From: Lycorma delicatula
Lineage: Eukaryota > Arthropoda > Insecta > Hemiptera > Fulgoridae
DNA: 64,000 bases
NCBI RefSeq assembly: GCF_047948215.1
Contig: NC_134462.1
Coordinates: 119,992,937-120,056,936 of the forward strand
Direction of reading: 5' to 3'
Part shown: positions 35,956 to 47,842 of the stretch, in pieces
Layout: each line of letters opens with the position of its first letter
Position numbering within the stretch: position 1 is the first letter of the stretch
Translations under genes and position numbers: made by a program
Notes under the pieces: model-generated
What the model saw: the letters and a program-made list of their open reading frames with translations, nothing else
The model's database searches: none
What the model was told of the DNA's origin: nothing

Positions 35956-36654
35956 ACGGGCTCAGGATGTATGCTTTATAATTACGAAATATTTAATAAT
36001 TTTGAAAATATATTTTATAAATTACATATTATATTTCATAATAAATGTTTTTTAAAAGTATTTATACCGTGCACGTAGATTGTCAGATTGGTAAACCTGA
36101 GAGGCTAATGGAAGAAGTAGTATAATTATTTTCTGTAATTGTACAGTTTTTCTAAACAATTGTTAGTTATTTTTAATTGTTCTGCTAATTGCATTTATAC
36201 GATACTTGTAAAGGAGGAAAAGGAAATTTATGCAGGATGATTTGTGTATAAATCAATCGTTTGACATAAGTGAATGCAAATAAATTATATTATAAAGGTC
36301 AATAGAGAGAGAACTAAAAATGTTTTTAATGGAGAATAAAGAGTGCTCGGCGAATGTTTCAGTTTAAAACTGAACTTTCACACCGATAACCCCAACATTT
36401 TCCTTGTAAAATGTACTAGAATACTCTGTATTGTATCGATAAATATCGATCAAACGCATTATTCAATTAATAATTAATTATCTACTTTTATATTACGCAT
36501 CACCAAATTATTTCATTTAAATCCATTCTGAATTCATAGTCTTTCATTGAACTGATAGAATCACCACCACTAGTCGTTTACAGCTAATAGATTAGTCATT
36601 TTAAATATTATATATTTTCTGTAATCTTACCATTTATCGCAAATAATAGTATTA

Positions 36655-36850
36655 ATAGTAATAATAATATTCTGCCTTCACGGATTAGACAATGTTGCCT
36701 GTTCCAGTAGTCATCTCGTCTTTGGCTCTCCTTCTCGTAGGTCTGTACTTTCTGGCTAGGATCGGTAAACATTTTTCTGCGATCCTTTTAAGATAATCAC
36801 CCCAATTATGTCTATATTCCTTAATTCTTTCACACAAGAAAAATATTTAC
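36655..36850 (-). mobile_element. 3' end of another LINE with ATT-type tail
   Basis: The minus strand reads RIKEYRHNWGDYLKRIAEK, then a basic ARKYRPTRRRAKDE block, then TGTGNIV and a stop, followed by gtgaaggcagaatattattattactatt. The charged motif (EYR..W...L.RI...P....Y.P..RR) is typical of the last residues of RTE/R2-type RT proteins, and a short microsatellite tail in place of poly-A is also usual there. The upstream RT is absent. Confidence 0.55.
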
Positions 36851-37601
36851 AATTCTCCCCTAATATCATTGTTTATATTATCATTTATATTTTTGAATTT
36901 CTATTGTATGTAGTCGTCATTATTAGCATATAACTGTATAAATAATAAATACTGTATATTTAATATTTAAATATTAAATATCAAAGATCAGGTTATATCA
37001 ACCTGATTTTTGTACAAATTGTAAATAATCTTATGGATTCTATGACCCTATGTAATTGTTTTCGTTAGACGTAAGAAATTATTTATTTTCTTTAAGATTC
37101 TTAAAAGAACAAAAAAATATTTTAATATGTAATAAAACATTTTGTTTGTTTTTCTTAATGAAAATTTTTGTTTTCTGGGATTTTTATAATCAGACAATTT
37201 TAAAGTATTTGAGCTTACCCGATGTTAAAATGAGATAGAATAATAAACAAAGAAATAACGAAAGCACTTCAACGTAACATAGAATCAATATTTGTCAACC
37301 ACCTCATAAAAATACAAAATAAAAAAATTACTGACATTAGCAACAATCTAAATATTAAATTAATAAATGTTTTATTGTTTCCATAAATTTCAATAAAAAT
37401 TTTTAAATTTAAAAAAAGAAAAACACATTAAAATAAAATAACACATACTCATTAAGAAATTAAATAAAAATCGTATAAATATTCAAAACTTCATTATCTA
37501 GTGATAATTAATTATTCTTACTGTCCTATTACATTTAGCATGTTATTTAAAAATCACTTGAACATTGGAATCTAGAGCCTCTTTAATAGAGGCATAAGCT
37601 T

Positions 37602-37908
37602 AACTCATCGAGTTTGTTTAGTGATGAACTCGTCATCGCAAATCAGCTGCTTTTGAAATCGGAGAGTTGTAAGATTCCAGTCCTTGTAAACGCAGTTCTT
37701 TTTATACGAATTTGAATAGTAGATCGTGGATACTGGTGTTCTTCAATTAATCGAGGATATCGGTGGATTTCAATTAACCACGCATCTCAGAAGCGGTCTA
37801 CCTGAGATTACAAGATTACACTTCATTTACATTCATCCTCGTTCAACCTCTGACGTAATACTTTACGATGGTTCCGGAGGCTAAACAGAAAAATAAGGAA
37901 ATAAGGAT
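37602..37908 (+). mobile_element. tRNA-derived SINE, family 2, with target-site duplication
   Basis: It carries the family-2 order: head (degenerate A box, attccagtcc B-box region), atacgaatttgaatagtagatcgtggatac block, caattaaccacgcatctcag block, acttcatttacattcatcct block, and the shared 3' domain ggttccggaggctaaacag. It is flanked by a perfect 12-bp duplication, aggcataagctt, at 37590-37601 and 37909-37920. A local partial duplication (ggtgttcttcaattaatcga, then cggtggatttcaattaacc) is present inside. Confidence 0.85.
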
Positions 37909-37999
37909 AGGCATAAGCTTCCTCAGGTTTAGCCGCTTGTCACCACGGTTCATTACTATCGTCATCTACTTCAGAACTGTTGTCTTTACGACGTCATAT

Positions 38000-39005
38000 C
38001 TTCGTACACTCCTTTGATTTCCATATTTCCATAACTTCCTAAGCTAGGCTTCCAGTCAGTCATTTTTTTAGTACATCTATCGCTCACTTGTTTAACAATA
38101 TTTTCGGCCCGCTTTCATTTCAGTACCTTTATCACTGTTGAGAAATTTACTTATTTTGTTCTGGCTTTAACAGTTGTACTTTTTTTTCTTTGTAATTTAT
38201 TAATATTTAAGACAATTCTTTGCATTGTAGTCCAGGTGGTATCTGTTTTGGGTGGACTTTTTCTATATCATCGCTAATTTTTACCTCATTGCTTCCGGAA
38301 TATCATCAGAAATGATTATTTCGTTATGCGCCGATTGAAAAAGATGTCCGTAAATTTATATTAAACAAAATTAAAAAAATTACAAAAATATCCAATTTTT
38401 TTCTCCTATTTCCCGAGATAACTCGATAACTTTGAGTTAAAATCGAGAAAAGAATAAAAAGAAAAGATCGAGAGAGAATAAAAATCTTGTTATTACTTTT
38501 TACACATAATCTCATCGTTTGAAAATCGAAAAATACGTTATTATTGATGTAAAAATAGCAATACTGTCAAAAAATGAAAAAGAAACAAATATTGGGAGCA
38601 TTTTTTTCTAGTAAACTAATATTACATACAGGACCTTCAGAATGTGCCTCAGAGAACGTTTTGATATGATAACGTAACACGCTGACATTCAACAAAATCG
38701 GTCAGACAGTTTTTGTACAATAAATTTTCAATTCACATTTTTTTTAAAAAATGCGAGTTTTCCAATTTACGTAGTCAGAAATAAAGTCTGAAGATACTTG
38801 AAATTTAATCACATGTAAAAGAACATTCAAAATTTCCAATTAATTTTGAAAAATTTAAATCCGTTAATTAGGAGAAACTAGAACATTTTTCAGACGTACT
38901 TGTCAAATGAACAAATGTAATAACGGATGACAAAATATTATCTACTACTAGTTACACGGTAAATATTGTGTTAGATTGTTATTACTGTAACTTTAATTAT
39001 TTACC
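38000..39005. other. AT-rich spacer
   Basis: No feature supported. Confidence 0.4.
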
Positions 39006-39009
39006 GAAA

Positions 39010-39600
39010 AAGGAATTATCCTTTTATTCCTCAGCTAGAACGTTATCCTCGCTGTCATAACTATCTTCAGCGTAATTGTCACTGTTATCACTGTCACTAC
39101 ATAAACAGACAATGAAAGATTCTGTCAGAGAATCTATTAACGATTCTCGGCTCCAGTATTCACCTTTTCACAGTAGCCTTTCCTGTCTTCGTCAGTCATC
39201 GAATTTTATCTTTACACAGTTTCAGAGCACTTCTGACATCGTAAACTTCATGTTGTGGCTCGCAACATGTTTTTCCTCTTGCTATACCGTCTCCATTGGA
39301 CTTACATGAGAATGATAAGGTGGAAGCCGTAGAACTTGATGCCCACTTCTTTCCAACAATTGGTCAAATTGTTATCGTTTTCTGTTACTTTTGTTTAACA
39401 ATTAGTCGATATAATTGTGGTTTTAGCATTTAAGGTGAAAATGGAATACGATGTTTTTGTAGCCAAACAGTCACGTCTTGTTTGTTGCTTGATTGTACTG
39501 AAATTTTTCACAAAGGGTATTATGATACGGAGAATTGTCAGTAACTATTACACTCGGCAGGAAGGTTAGGAATTAATTTTTCTTCAGCCCGTTTCAAATA
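39010..39600 (-). pseudogene. DDE-type transposase relic (DDE_3-like, catalytic half)
   Basis: The minus strand reads, with frameshifts, a KISVQSSNKQDVTVWLQKH block near 39460-39520, then RIPFSP, MLKPQLYRLIVKQK near 39390-39440, a GKTCCEPQHEVYDVRSALKL block near 39220-39280, then DWKGYCEKVKYWSRESLID near 39115-39170 and an acidic tail DSDNSDNYAEDSYDSEDN before a stop near 39030. The order (SNK..DV..WL, IPFSP.MLK..L, ...DW..YCEKVK, acidic tail) resembles a widespread insect DDE_3-like transposase set. I give the family by recollection. The catalytic Asp block (LPAEC...D.) is damaged. Confidence 0.6.
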
Positions 39601-39609
39601 ATTTTTAGT

Positions 39610-39644
39610 ATTCAATTAATGTACGCATCGTACGTTAATTGAAT
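39610..39644. repeat. 35-bp palindrome, 16-bp arms, 3-nt loop
   Basis: Arms attcaattaatgtacg (39610-39625) and cgtacgttaattgaat (39629-39644) are reverse complements with one mismatch, separated by cat. It lies directly at the upstream edge of the readable transposase relic. Confidence 0.9.
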
Positions 39645-42606
39645 ATATTTCAAATACACGGCACACGCCAGAAAACCCGTACCGAGAGGCAACAACACAA
39701 AACTGAACTTTATACACGTGGAAAAACCAAAGAGAAACAGAAATAAAATAAAATAGAAATAATTATTTTGTATATTAAATATGATGTCGCTCTCTTAATA
39801 TTCTAAATATATAAAAATTCATCGTTTCGTAAACATTTGTATCATGTTTATGAGATAAATCACGGTATGCAAATGTTTCACAGAACAATAGTGTAGCAAA
39901 GACGTGCGGGCTAATCATCCAAGCTCGCCGTTACGTGGGGGCTCTCCTATATCTACGTATGTTGGCATGTTTGAAGCTTAATAACTGTTGACTGTTTAAA
40001 CAGATAACGGAATTTTGTACAGAAACTCGTGTATATGGAAAATTTGTTGGTAAATTTTGGGGTCAATATCTGCAGGTGGTGGGGGGAGTCAATTTTCTCT
40101 TTGTTTCTGTGCAATCATAACACCGCTTTGTATTAAGCTGAATATATGTGTGCATGATTAACATTTTTTTTTTTTTTAAATGTTGCCCTAAAATTTTCCC
40201 TTCTCCAAAAATCTAAAAAACTTATCTTCTTATTTATTACATACTTTTTAACCGATTTCTTTTAAACTTCCTAGGCATAGTAGTGTAAGTGTAAAAAAAT
40301 ACGTTGGGAGTAAAATTGGTGGGTGGGGGGTGACAGAATTTAAAAATTACGACTTTTTGAATTTTTTAAAATCACTAAAAAGAAAACCTTTGGTAACTTC
40401 TGATTGTATATATTTATGTTGTACATATTGATCGTATATATTTCAGTAGAATATGTTTTAGTATATTCCATTTAATTTCGTAAACATAGAAAACTCAAAA
40501 CATTTTCTTGGAATTGGGGGAGCAGAGAAAAATGAAAAAGAAAACAATTTTTTTAATCTTTTACTTTTTTTTGTGTTTATTTAAACATATAATGATAATT
40601 TTACAATAAAACTACATAATTACTCCCACCCAAAAAAAGAAATCTTTAATAACTTTTTTCATAATATGAAAATAACTAAATTTTTTTCATATTATAACAA
40701 AGTTTATTACAACTTTGTTATAATCGATAAATGCTACATAGAAAAAAATCTGATATCCATTACGTTTTCCAGTAAGTTGATTAATAACTTGAAGGTTGTT
40801 TAAATTCGAAAGTCAGCTTTTTCGATCGATTGATAATAGCTCAGTAGAGGCTGGAGGCGGTTTTGAATTAATTTCATGAACTCTTGATAAACAGCTATTG
40901 GGTAGCAAGCGTAAAATTTGATAGCGATTGCCATATCTTAGATGCTTTATATCTGTCATACTCATCAGGACGGCTGAGGGCTGATAATATAAAATAGAAC
41001 ATTCCGTTAATAAATAGAAAGACATAATATCAATAATCGCCTGAAATACTTTATTTTACTCATATACTTTTACTACTTTAAAGTTGATATAAAAACCTTA
41101 ATTTTTTCATATATTTTTTTAATGTAATAACTATTTTTTTTTTTTATTGTGTAAAGGATGTTTTAAATTTAACCAAATTAAATTTACAAAATATTTTTGT
41201 ATTCCGTAAAAATATAATGTGTATTATATGTAATATTATTAATATTTTTGTCATTTTACTGCATAGTAGTAGTTTAACACTTGTAGAGAAATTACGTCTC
41301 AAAAGAAATATTATTGTTACTATTATTTAACAAACTTAACTTTTTAAAAGTTTTATGTTTGCAGTTTAAGTACTAGGATAAACTTGTATAATGATATTAG
41401 TTTGAAAACATTTTAATAAATAAAAAAAGTTTTTGTAAATAACGAGTGAAGTTATATTTTTAGTGATTTCATCTGTTGAACTGTTAACTACATAACACTT
41501 TTTAAATTTATACTTTTACTGAAAAAAAAAAAAATAATAATAATAATCTGTACAGTTTATCAATGAAAACCTAGTGGTTACGATAGTGTATTACTTTTTG
41601 TAATGTTTCGATTTTTGTCTTAAACTGTTTTTATTTTTTTACTCCTTACGTTTCATTCAATCTTCTCTGTAATTGGCCAACTATTTCTCTATTCAATTAA
41701 ATTTTATAAGAAAAGAATTGTTTTTTCCTCTATCAAAACTTTACCGATCGTGAACAAGCATTTTTGTTTTAAAATAACTTTTAATTGTTTTTTTCTTCGA
41801 ACGATTTTAAAGATACATCTTGTGACAATATCAAGAACGAATTAAGTTTATGAATTTCAATATTATGTCACTTGTTCCGTCTACTTCGATATTCTCATTA
41901 TTTCCTTTTACAAACGTTACGACTTGGTTCACCTGGAATTTCAAATCATCGCTCCTTGTTCATTTTATTACACTACAGGTTTTCATTAACGCTTGTTGCA
42001 TAGAGCAATCTACATTTGCAGTTCTCTAGAGATAAGTGATACAAATTGAAGACAATTATTTGATGAAATTTTCCTTAGAATATTCCGTTAATATTTACTA
42101 GAATCGAGCTAACAGTAAATTCAAGTAAGCATTTTAACATATCTTTTTGCTCGATTTCTTATTTTCTTATTTAGATTAGAAGTTTGTCATTAAAAGCAGT
42201 AAAAGAAAATATTTATGTACTTACTAAATCCAAAGGAATTTATCAGTGTGTTTAATTAATTAATTATCTTATATATGAATGTTGTAATTATGCGTTCATG
42301 TTAATAATTCGAACGTTTCAAAGCAGTTTTTTATTAATTATTGATAGAAAATAATGTTATTAGATAAGGCGAATTATAAAACATATAATTAATATTCCAA
42401 TAGATACTCAAATGAATCATCTGGAAAGTTCTGGAATCTAGTGCAGTTTCATAGAGTCAAATCCCAAAGGTAGCTGCTGTTTTCTAGTTATGAAATCATA
42501 GTATATATTAATAGTTATCCGTCACTGCACAGCAGAAACCGCCATAACCTGTATTGGTAAGTTACTTGGTAAACCTTCTTTTTGTTTTAGCTTATTTCCC
42601 TACCAT
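39645..42606. other. AT-rich spacer, no gene recognised
   Basis: No supported gene. A 70-codon minus-strand frame at 40813-41025 is less biased than noise (contains SRVHEINSKPPPASTELLSI) but unidentified. Confidence 0.45.
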
Positions 42607-43960
42607 CCTGAGCTAGATTCACCGTGAAATATAGCATACCTCAGGACAACCTCTGTTGAAACTGAGGAGTAGGCATACGCGATCCTGAGGGCTAGTCTCC
42701 GTTGGACCGCTTCCAGGATACGCATATTCGAGTCCTTCTTCAGCGCAGTATCCCAAACCGTGATTCCATAGAGGAGTACTGAGTTTACGACACGGGCATA
42801 TATCCTCCTGCAAGATAACCTTAGACCAGAAAAGTTACTGAGCAGCCTGTGTGATGGCTTTACCAGTCCTTCGGCTTTGCTGCGGTTTCCTTGGCGTGGA
42901 CTAAGAATCTTCTTCGTTTGTCCAGCGACACTCCTAGATATTTGACGGAGCCTGATTAACGTACGGATCTGCCGTCAAGTCTGACTGAAACGGGGGCCAG
43001 CGGCCTTCTGCCGGCCACGGTGATGAACTTCGTATTTTCATGAGATAGACGCAAACCTTTCCCCTGCATTTAGCTCTGGACCGCCATCTTGGCCATATTC
43101 GCCATATCCTCCCCCGACCCCGACCACACGACGAGGGTGAGATCGTCTGCGAAGGCAATCGGGACAACACCCTCGGGGTAATTCAGTCGCAGAATACCGT
43201 CATATACTATGTCCCACAACGTAGGCCCCAATACCGAACCTTGTGGCACTCCACACGTGACTTGTAAACGGATGGGTGAATTAGTTGAATAAAAGATTAG
43301 ATATCTGTCTTGAAGGTATCGCTGTTCATTTTAAATTAAAGGGTGTTAAAAGTTGTCAATCCCTCGATCGTTAAGAGTCCCAAAAATGGCATCCCAGCGC
43401 AACGAGTTGAAGGCATTTTGCACGTCCTAGAGAACGACTACAGAAATCTTCCTCGTCACCAGGTACCGGATGGTGCTCCGTTAACCATGTAAACCAGTTT
43501 ACCAACGGCCTCAGGGGCTGACCTTCCACGTCTAAAGCCGTATTGTTTATCTGACAACCCACCTCTGTCCCCGATGTTTTGACAACGTCTGGTGTCTAGG
43601 ATCTTCTCGAACAAGTTGCATAGGCATTGGTCAGGCAAATGGGCCGGTAGGCGGTCGGTTAAGCGTTCACTTCCGGCTTCTTCAACAAGACTAGCCGGGA
43701 CCCGCAAGATCTCAATTTAGGCCCTGTCCACTAGTAGTTTTAACTATTCGCATTGGGTTCACATCGGGTCCGAGACTGGCATGGGATCTCAAGCGCCGTC
43801 CAGCTGAAAGCAGTTCTAGAAGTTCAGTACGAGCGACCTTCTCTACAACTACTCCCTCTTGAGGTGGATCGGTACACTGCGGAAATAGGGCGATGATAGA
43901 GTTATTTACTTTGTCTCTGGTGAGGGCTGGTAACCTCCTCCCAAGTTTGCCTGTCACTAA
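42607..43960 (-). pseudogene. R1-clade reverse transcriptase remnant
   Basis: Blocks in order: LPALTRDKVNNSIIALFPQC at about 43900, LLSAGRRLRSHASLGPD near 43780-43830, LSDKQYGFRRGRSAPEAVGK near 43490-43560, GVPQGSVLGPTLWDIVYDGI near 43190-43252, VVPIAFADDLTLVVW at about 43125-43170 with the catalytic FADD at 43141-43152, and VVNSVLLYGITVWDTALKK near 42740-42800. The enzyme would copy element RNA at the nicked target. Frameshifts and stops separate the blocks, and the C-terminus is cut off at 42607. Confidence 0.85.
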
Positions 43961-44479
43961 GCGGTAGCCTTTGCCCTAGAGGTTCTGATCCACTGCATTG
44001 CAGAGGTTCCGCCAGAATTTCTCTTTCAGCCCCTTAATGGTTTTTTTATAGGCCACCCTGGTTGTGGTATACATCCAATGAGTGTCAGCCAGGAGTTCAG
44101 GAGGACTCCTCCTGGCTGTTCGCTGACGTAATCGACTAGCGGCTCATGCCTTTTCCCGGAGTGCCTCGATGTTCCGATTCTACCAATGTACGTTCCTGGC
44201 CGCCGGGCGACGACAAAACCCACTGAACTCTGACATTCATCCTGGATCCTCTCGAACAGGTCAACAGTAGACAAGGGACCCATCATTCGAGCTTGAATCC
44301 ACTCGCCGAATCTTGCGCATCCCTGTTTGGAGGTGACCTTCCTCACCGACAATGCAGAACGCGATAGTGTGAGGGTTTCAAACATTATAAAAAGATAAAT
44401 AATGTACCTCCTCAAGGACTCGCCAAACGATGAACTCATTGACAGAAGTGTCAGACACAAAAGTCAAGTCGATTTTCGA

Positions 44480-44965
44480 TAACGAGGGTCTCCTCCTGAA
44501 CGTTGGTGTTTTATGATCGTTCATACATATTAGCCCTAGGACCAGGTCTCTGTCCCGGAGGTTCGGTCCCGTCTACTATCGACCGCGTCCCCGAAGTCAG
44601 GGTATTTAGCATTGAAGACGCTTGCAACTATTACACTATGCCTATAAATTTCCATGAACAGGCCGTCTAGAAAGGCCACGAACTGGACAATTCCTGTATT
44701 TGGAGAATGGTAGCAGGGGAAGATGATCATAGATCCAAGGTCTGCCCAAACGTCTCCGTCACCGGAGACGGCAGGGATTCTGGATTTGGGAAAGCCGATA
44801 GCTGCAGGAATAATTGACCCAGTAGCCATATCTCACTGGGTGTGACTGATGCAAGAGGCTCCGATAGAATGATGACGTCCATGGATTGACGCAAGGCCAC
44901 ATCCCAGGTTATATCCAACGACTTCCTACTCCTACCCGTATTAATTTGGAGATACTTCAAAGAAG
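44480..44965 (-). pseudogene. R1-clade endonuclease domain remnant
   Basis: The start reads MKYLQINTGRSRKSLDITWD and soon ALRQSMDVIILSEP, in which the SEP Glu is a catalytic position of the apurinic-type endonuclease. Further on SPNTGIVQFVAFLDGLF and the block SVFNAKYPDFGDAVDSRRD, where relatives have GDFNA.H..WG, so the Asp-Phe-Asn metal site is damaged (GD to SV). It is followed by a TLSLSK.DLTFVSDTSVNEFI-like stretch at about 44440-44480. In active elements this domain nicks the target DNA. Confidence 0.75.
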
Positions 44966-44989
44966 GAGTGGATAGACCTCGGTCCTGTG

Positions 44990-46680
44990 GCTCTCTTTAT
45001 CACAAATCATGCATTTCGTCTTGTTCTGACATTGGGCTCGCCTGTGGTCCGGCTACCCGCAGTTGAAACAATGCGGATCGGTTGCGTTCTGTACAGACGG
45101 CCGACATGTGCCCCAGGGCCCAACACCTAAAGCAGCGATCCTCAGGGTTCCTGACTCGAGCCCTACAGTGGACCCAACCGATCCTAATCATCTGGTCTGT
45201 GAGTTTCCATATTATCACCTCGTATGCCATACGAGGTGATAATGGTGGCATTTTGCGTATCACCGAACACTGGATTGAGTGAGGACACTTTAAACTTTCC
45301 ACCTTCCCCCACCACCCATTTCAGCGTCTTTACAACTTCCTTCTTGGTGGTATCACAATCTAAGTTCTGGAGTTGGACTATCGTCCTGCAGCTGTCACGA
45401 GACGTTAGGTATACGTGAAGGTCGGAAATTTTACTCTGTATTGTACTCCTGAGTTTGGACGCTTTGGCGGGTCCATTCGCCCTGATCTGCAGTTCACCAT
45501 CTGCTGCTTTCCGTAGTGGCAACACATCGCCCACCTCCTCTATGGTAACTGAGTCTTTCACAGTTAGAAGTAGTTCAGCATATGTACGCCAACCAACTTA
45601 ACGACGACTGTGCTAGTGGTTGGTACGGGTAGCGTGAATCTCTTAGTCACCGAGGTATTTGTGCCAACCTTCAACACGCTCGATCCTCCCGACAGTCCCG
45701 ATACCTCCCGACAATATATAGTATCATTATTTCCAAGCACTGGCCAATGTTGGTATGCGGTAAAAGAAACACAGGTGTCGGGTTTATTTAGCACCTTTCT
45801 GAGAGAGGCCACAACAATAGACGATGAATTATGGTCATTGGAGGTTGAGTCAAAGTAAATCGTGAACCTCTTGTTTCCAGTAGGTTCCTCATCCCGCTAA
45901 AGTATCCTGAACCTGTCCTCAACTACATCCCCGGGCCTCACTCCAGTCGGGTTCTCCGCGGTCTGTGTAGCCGAGAGGTTACTAAAACGACATGTTATGT
46001 CGTTAATTGTGGACTTGTCAGTTAACTGTTCAACACGCTTCATACGTTCCGGCGGCCATTTCGTGATAGCAGCACTGCCTAATTCTTCATCCGTCAGTGT
46101 TTGTTCCATGATGTTGCGCAGACTACGACCCGTAAATTGCCGCATTTACCTGAATCGGAGGCTCCGTGCCACAGACCTGACAAGGTAAAAGCAGACCCGC
46201 AGGTCGACTAGGACCATCAGCCACCATGAAATCTTTGAGAAGCCTGTGTCTGGTACCAGAACATGTCTTGATCTCTTCTTTGAATTCATGCAGTTCGCCA
46301 TCAAAGAGCTCAGCACCTTAACTAGATTCGTCAGACAGGAGCTTTCGTCAAATCCATCCACATCGCCATTCAGGCAATTCCCACTCTAACAAACAGGCGT
46401 ACCTGTGGGTCCGTGAAGTCTCTCTTTCCTCATTTGCACACAAGAGGTCCCCGTACTTGCCTTTGATTTCTTTCCGGTCCTTTCCAACGGCGGGAACCTG
46501 CGTATGGGCCGTTTATTTGTCGATTTCTGTCGTATCCGGTTATCTTCCTCCTCCATGTTCACCTTGTACACGGAGCCCGGAAACTGAGGGCTCGGGTTCG
46601 TTCCCCTCCAGAGCTCCGTGTCTAGAACTCCGTCCATAACTATGGTCTTCGCTGTCAGACGAAGCCGAATCACGCAGGTC
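44990..46680 (-). pseudogene. R1-clade ORF1 (gag-like) remnant
   Basis: The ORF1 protein of these elements binds element RNA to form the RNP. Here it is read in several frames from about 46680 to 44990. Three CCHC zinc knuckles are visible at its end: CFRCWALGHMSAVC at about 45098-45140, CFNCG(stop)PDHRRAQC at about 45032-45072 in the neighbouring frame, and CMICDKESHRTEV at about 44990-45026, with the last Cys replaced by Tyr. A coding stretch upstream (TTKKEVVKTLKWVVGEGGKF) is the usual gag core. The breaks include a 33-bp palindrome at 45211-45243 that shifts the frame. Confidence 0.75.
45211..45243. repeat. 33-bp perfect palindrome (16-bp arms, 1-nt loop) inside gag
   Basis: Arms attatcacctcgtatg (45211-45226) and catacgaggtgataat (45228-45243) are exact reverse complements around a single c. 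The two sides of the palindrome read in different gag frames, TIITSY upstream and MAYEVIIWKL downstream. Confidence 0.95.
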
Positions 46681-46960
46681 CCTTCCGTCCCGTTTCTGTA
46701 ATTGTATGTCAGACGTCATCCTTCGTCGGTGTTGTCCGTCCGTCTGCCTGGTAACTGTCCTTTGTTTTGTGTCTTGCGTTCCAGACGCTGTAGGCCGCGA
46801 ATCACTTTCTTAGAACGAGGTAGCCAAGTGCCCCGCATCAAGCCTTAATCATTAATGTCACCAGACCAATGGGTGGAAGTTGTCCCGCGTCCGGTCCGTC
46901 CCCCGCCACTCGCATGCTCCATGGGTTGATCCCCAGCCACAATCGTGGTGTAGGTATCAG

Positions 46961-47346
46961 ATATCTTTAGTTACACTAATAAAAATGTTAAAAGTCTAAT
47001 TTGTAAACAAAAATCAGCTGCTGAAATCTAACACTGAAAAAACGTTTTTATACAGGAAATTAAATCTCAATGACTTCTAAAACGTGTTTAGAATACCAAA
47101 CGATATTACACAACGACAAAAGCAATGAAAATAATCGGAAAATAACAGAAAAACTGAGTATAACGGGAGACTGATAGAATAAAATAAAGTAATTAATTAA
47201 TTACAAAGACAAAAACAGTAACATAAAAACACAAGCAATTAACATAAACAAAAGAAACAAAGGGAAACACGCGAGATTTAATACCTCAGTGACGCAATAA
47301 CAAAGTTACGACTGCACTTGAAGCCACGCTTTTTCTAGTGCATGCC
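46961..47346. other. AT-rich spacer
   Basis: A-rich single-copy-looking DNA between the R1-clade island and the SINE pair. No gene seen. Confidence 0.5.
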
Positions 47347-47359
47347 AACTTAGTAAACT

Positions 47360-47522
47360 TTTCTTTTTTTTTAACCTCCGAGACCACCGTTATGTATTGC
47401 TTTAGAGGACGAGATTAATGGAATGATTTGTAGCGTGTGAAAATGCCATACCTGACCGAATTCGAACCCGGGACCACCGGATGAAAGGCCAAGACGCTAC
47501 CACTACGCCATGGGGGCCGACG
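47360..47522 (-). mobile_element. tRNA-derived SINE, family 1, with 13-bp target-site duplication
   Basis: The minus strand has the head (ggccccatggcgtagtggta, then gcgtcttggcc), the B box (ggttcgaattcgg variant), the body and the 3' domain ending gtctcggaggttaaaaaaaa. The perfect duplication aacttagtaaact flanks it at 47347-47359 and 47523-47535. The right copy was later reused by the next SINE. Confidence 0.9.
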
Positions 47523-47541
47523 AACTTAGTAAACTAGCACT

Positions 47542-47842
47542 TTCATTCTTTCTTTTTCCTGTTTAGCCTCCGGTAACTACCGTTTAGATAATACTTCAGA
47601 GGATGAATGAGGATGATATGTATGAGTGTAAATGAAGTGTAGTCTTGTACATTCTCAGTTCGACCGTACCTGAGATGTGTGGTTAATTGAAACCCAACCA
47701 CCAAAGAACACCGGTATCCACGATCTAGTATTCAAGTCCGTGTAAAAATAGCTGGCTTTACTAGGACTTGAACGCTGGAACTCTCGACTTCCAAATCAGC
47801 TGATTTGGGAAGACGCGTTCACCACTAGACCAACCCGGTGGG
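47542..47842 (-). mobile_element. tRNA-derived SINE, family 2, full length
   Basis: Complete family-2 element on the minus strand: head (ccaccgggttggtctagtgg, then tgaacgcgtcttccc), B box (cgttcaagtcc), body and 3' end gaggctaaacaggaaaaaga. The duplication ttagtaaactagcact at 47526-47541 and ttagtaaattagcact at 47843-47858 (16 bp, one mismatch) overlaps the right duplication of the family-1 SINE next to it. Confidence 0.9.

Larger units (their letters stand above)
42607..46960 (-). mobile_element. R1-clade non-LTR retrotransposon, 3'-truncated and decayed
   Basis: A 4.3-kb island far more GC-rich than its flanks. On the minus strand it has the two-ORF order of R1-clade LINEs: a gag-like ORF1 ending in CCHC knuckles, an endonuclease starting LQINTGRSRKSLDITW, then RT with GVPQGSVLGPTLWD and FADDLTLVV. 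The coding sequence stops abruptly at 42607 in the region after RT (TEVVLRYAIFHG), so the C-terminal part and the 3' UTR are missing. Most breaks are single shifts or stops, and adjacent frames recover the sequence. R1 itself targets 28S rDNA, but no rDNA flanks are present here, so this is another lineage or a stray copy. Confidence 0.88.

Noticed and set aside
36985..37010. Hairpin followed by T residues, terminator-like
   Set aside because: Rho-independent terminators have no role in eukaryotic nuclear DNA, and no gene precedes it.
42607..46960. CpG-island promoter or cluster of host genes, suggested by high GC and many overlapping frames
   Set aside because: The frames resolve to gag, endonuclease and RT of one R1-clade LINE on the minus strand. 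Plus-strand frames are shadows.
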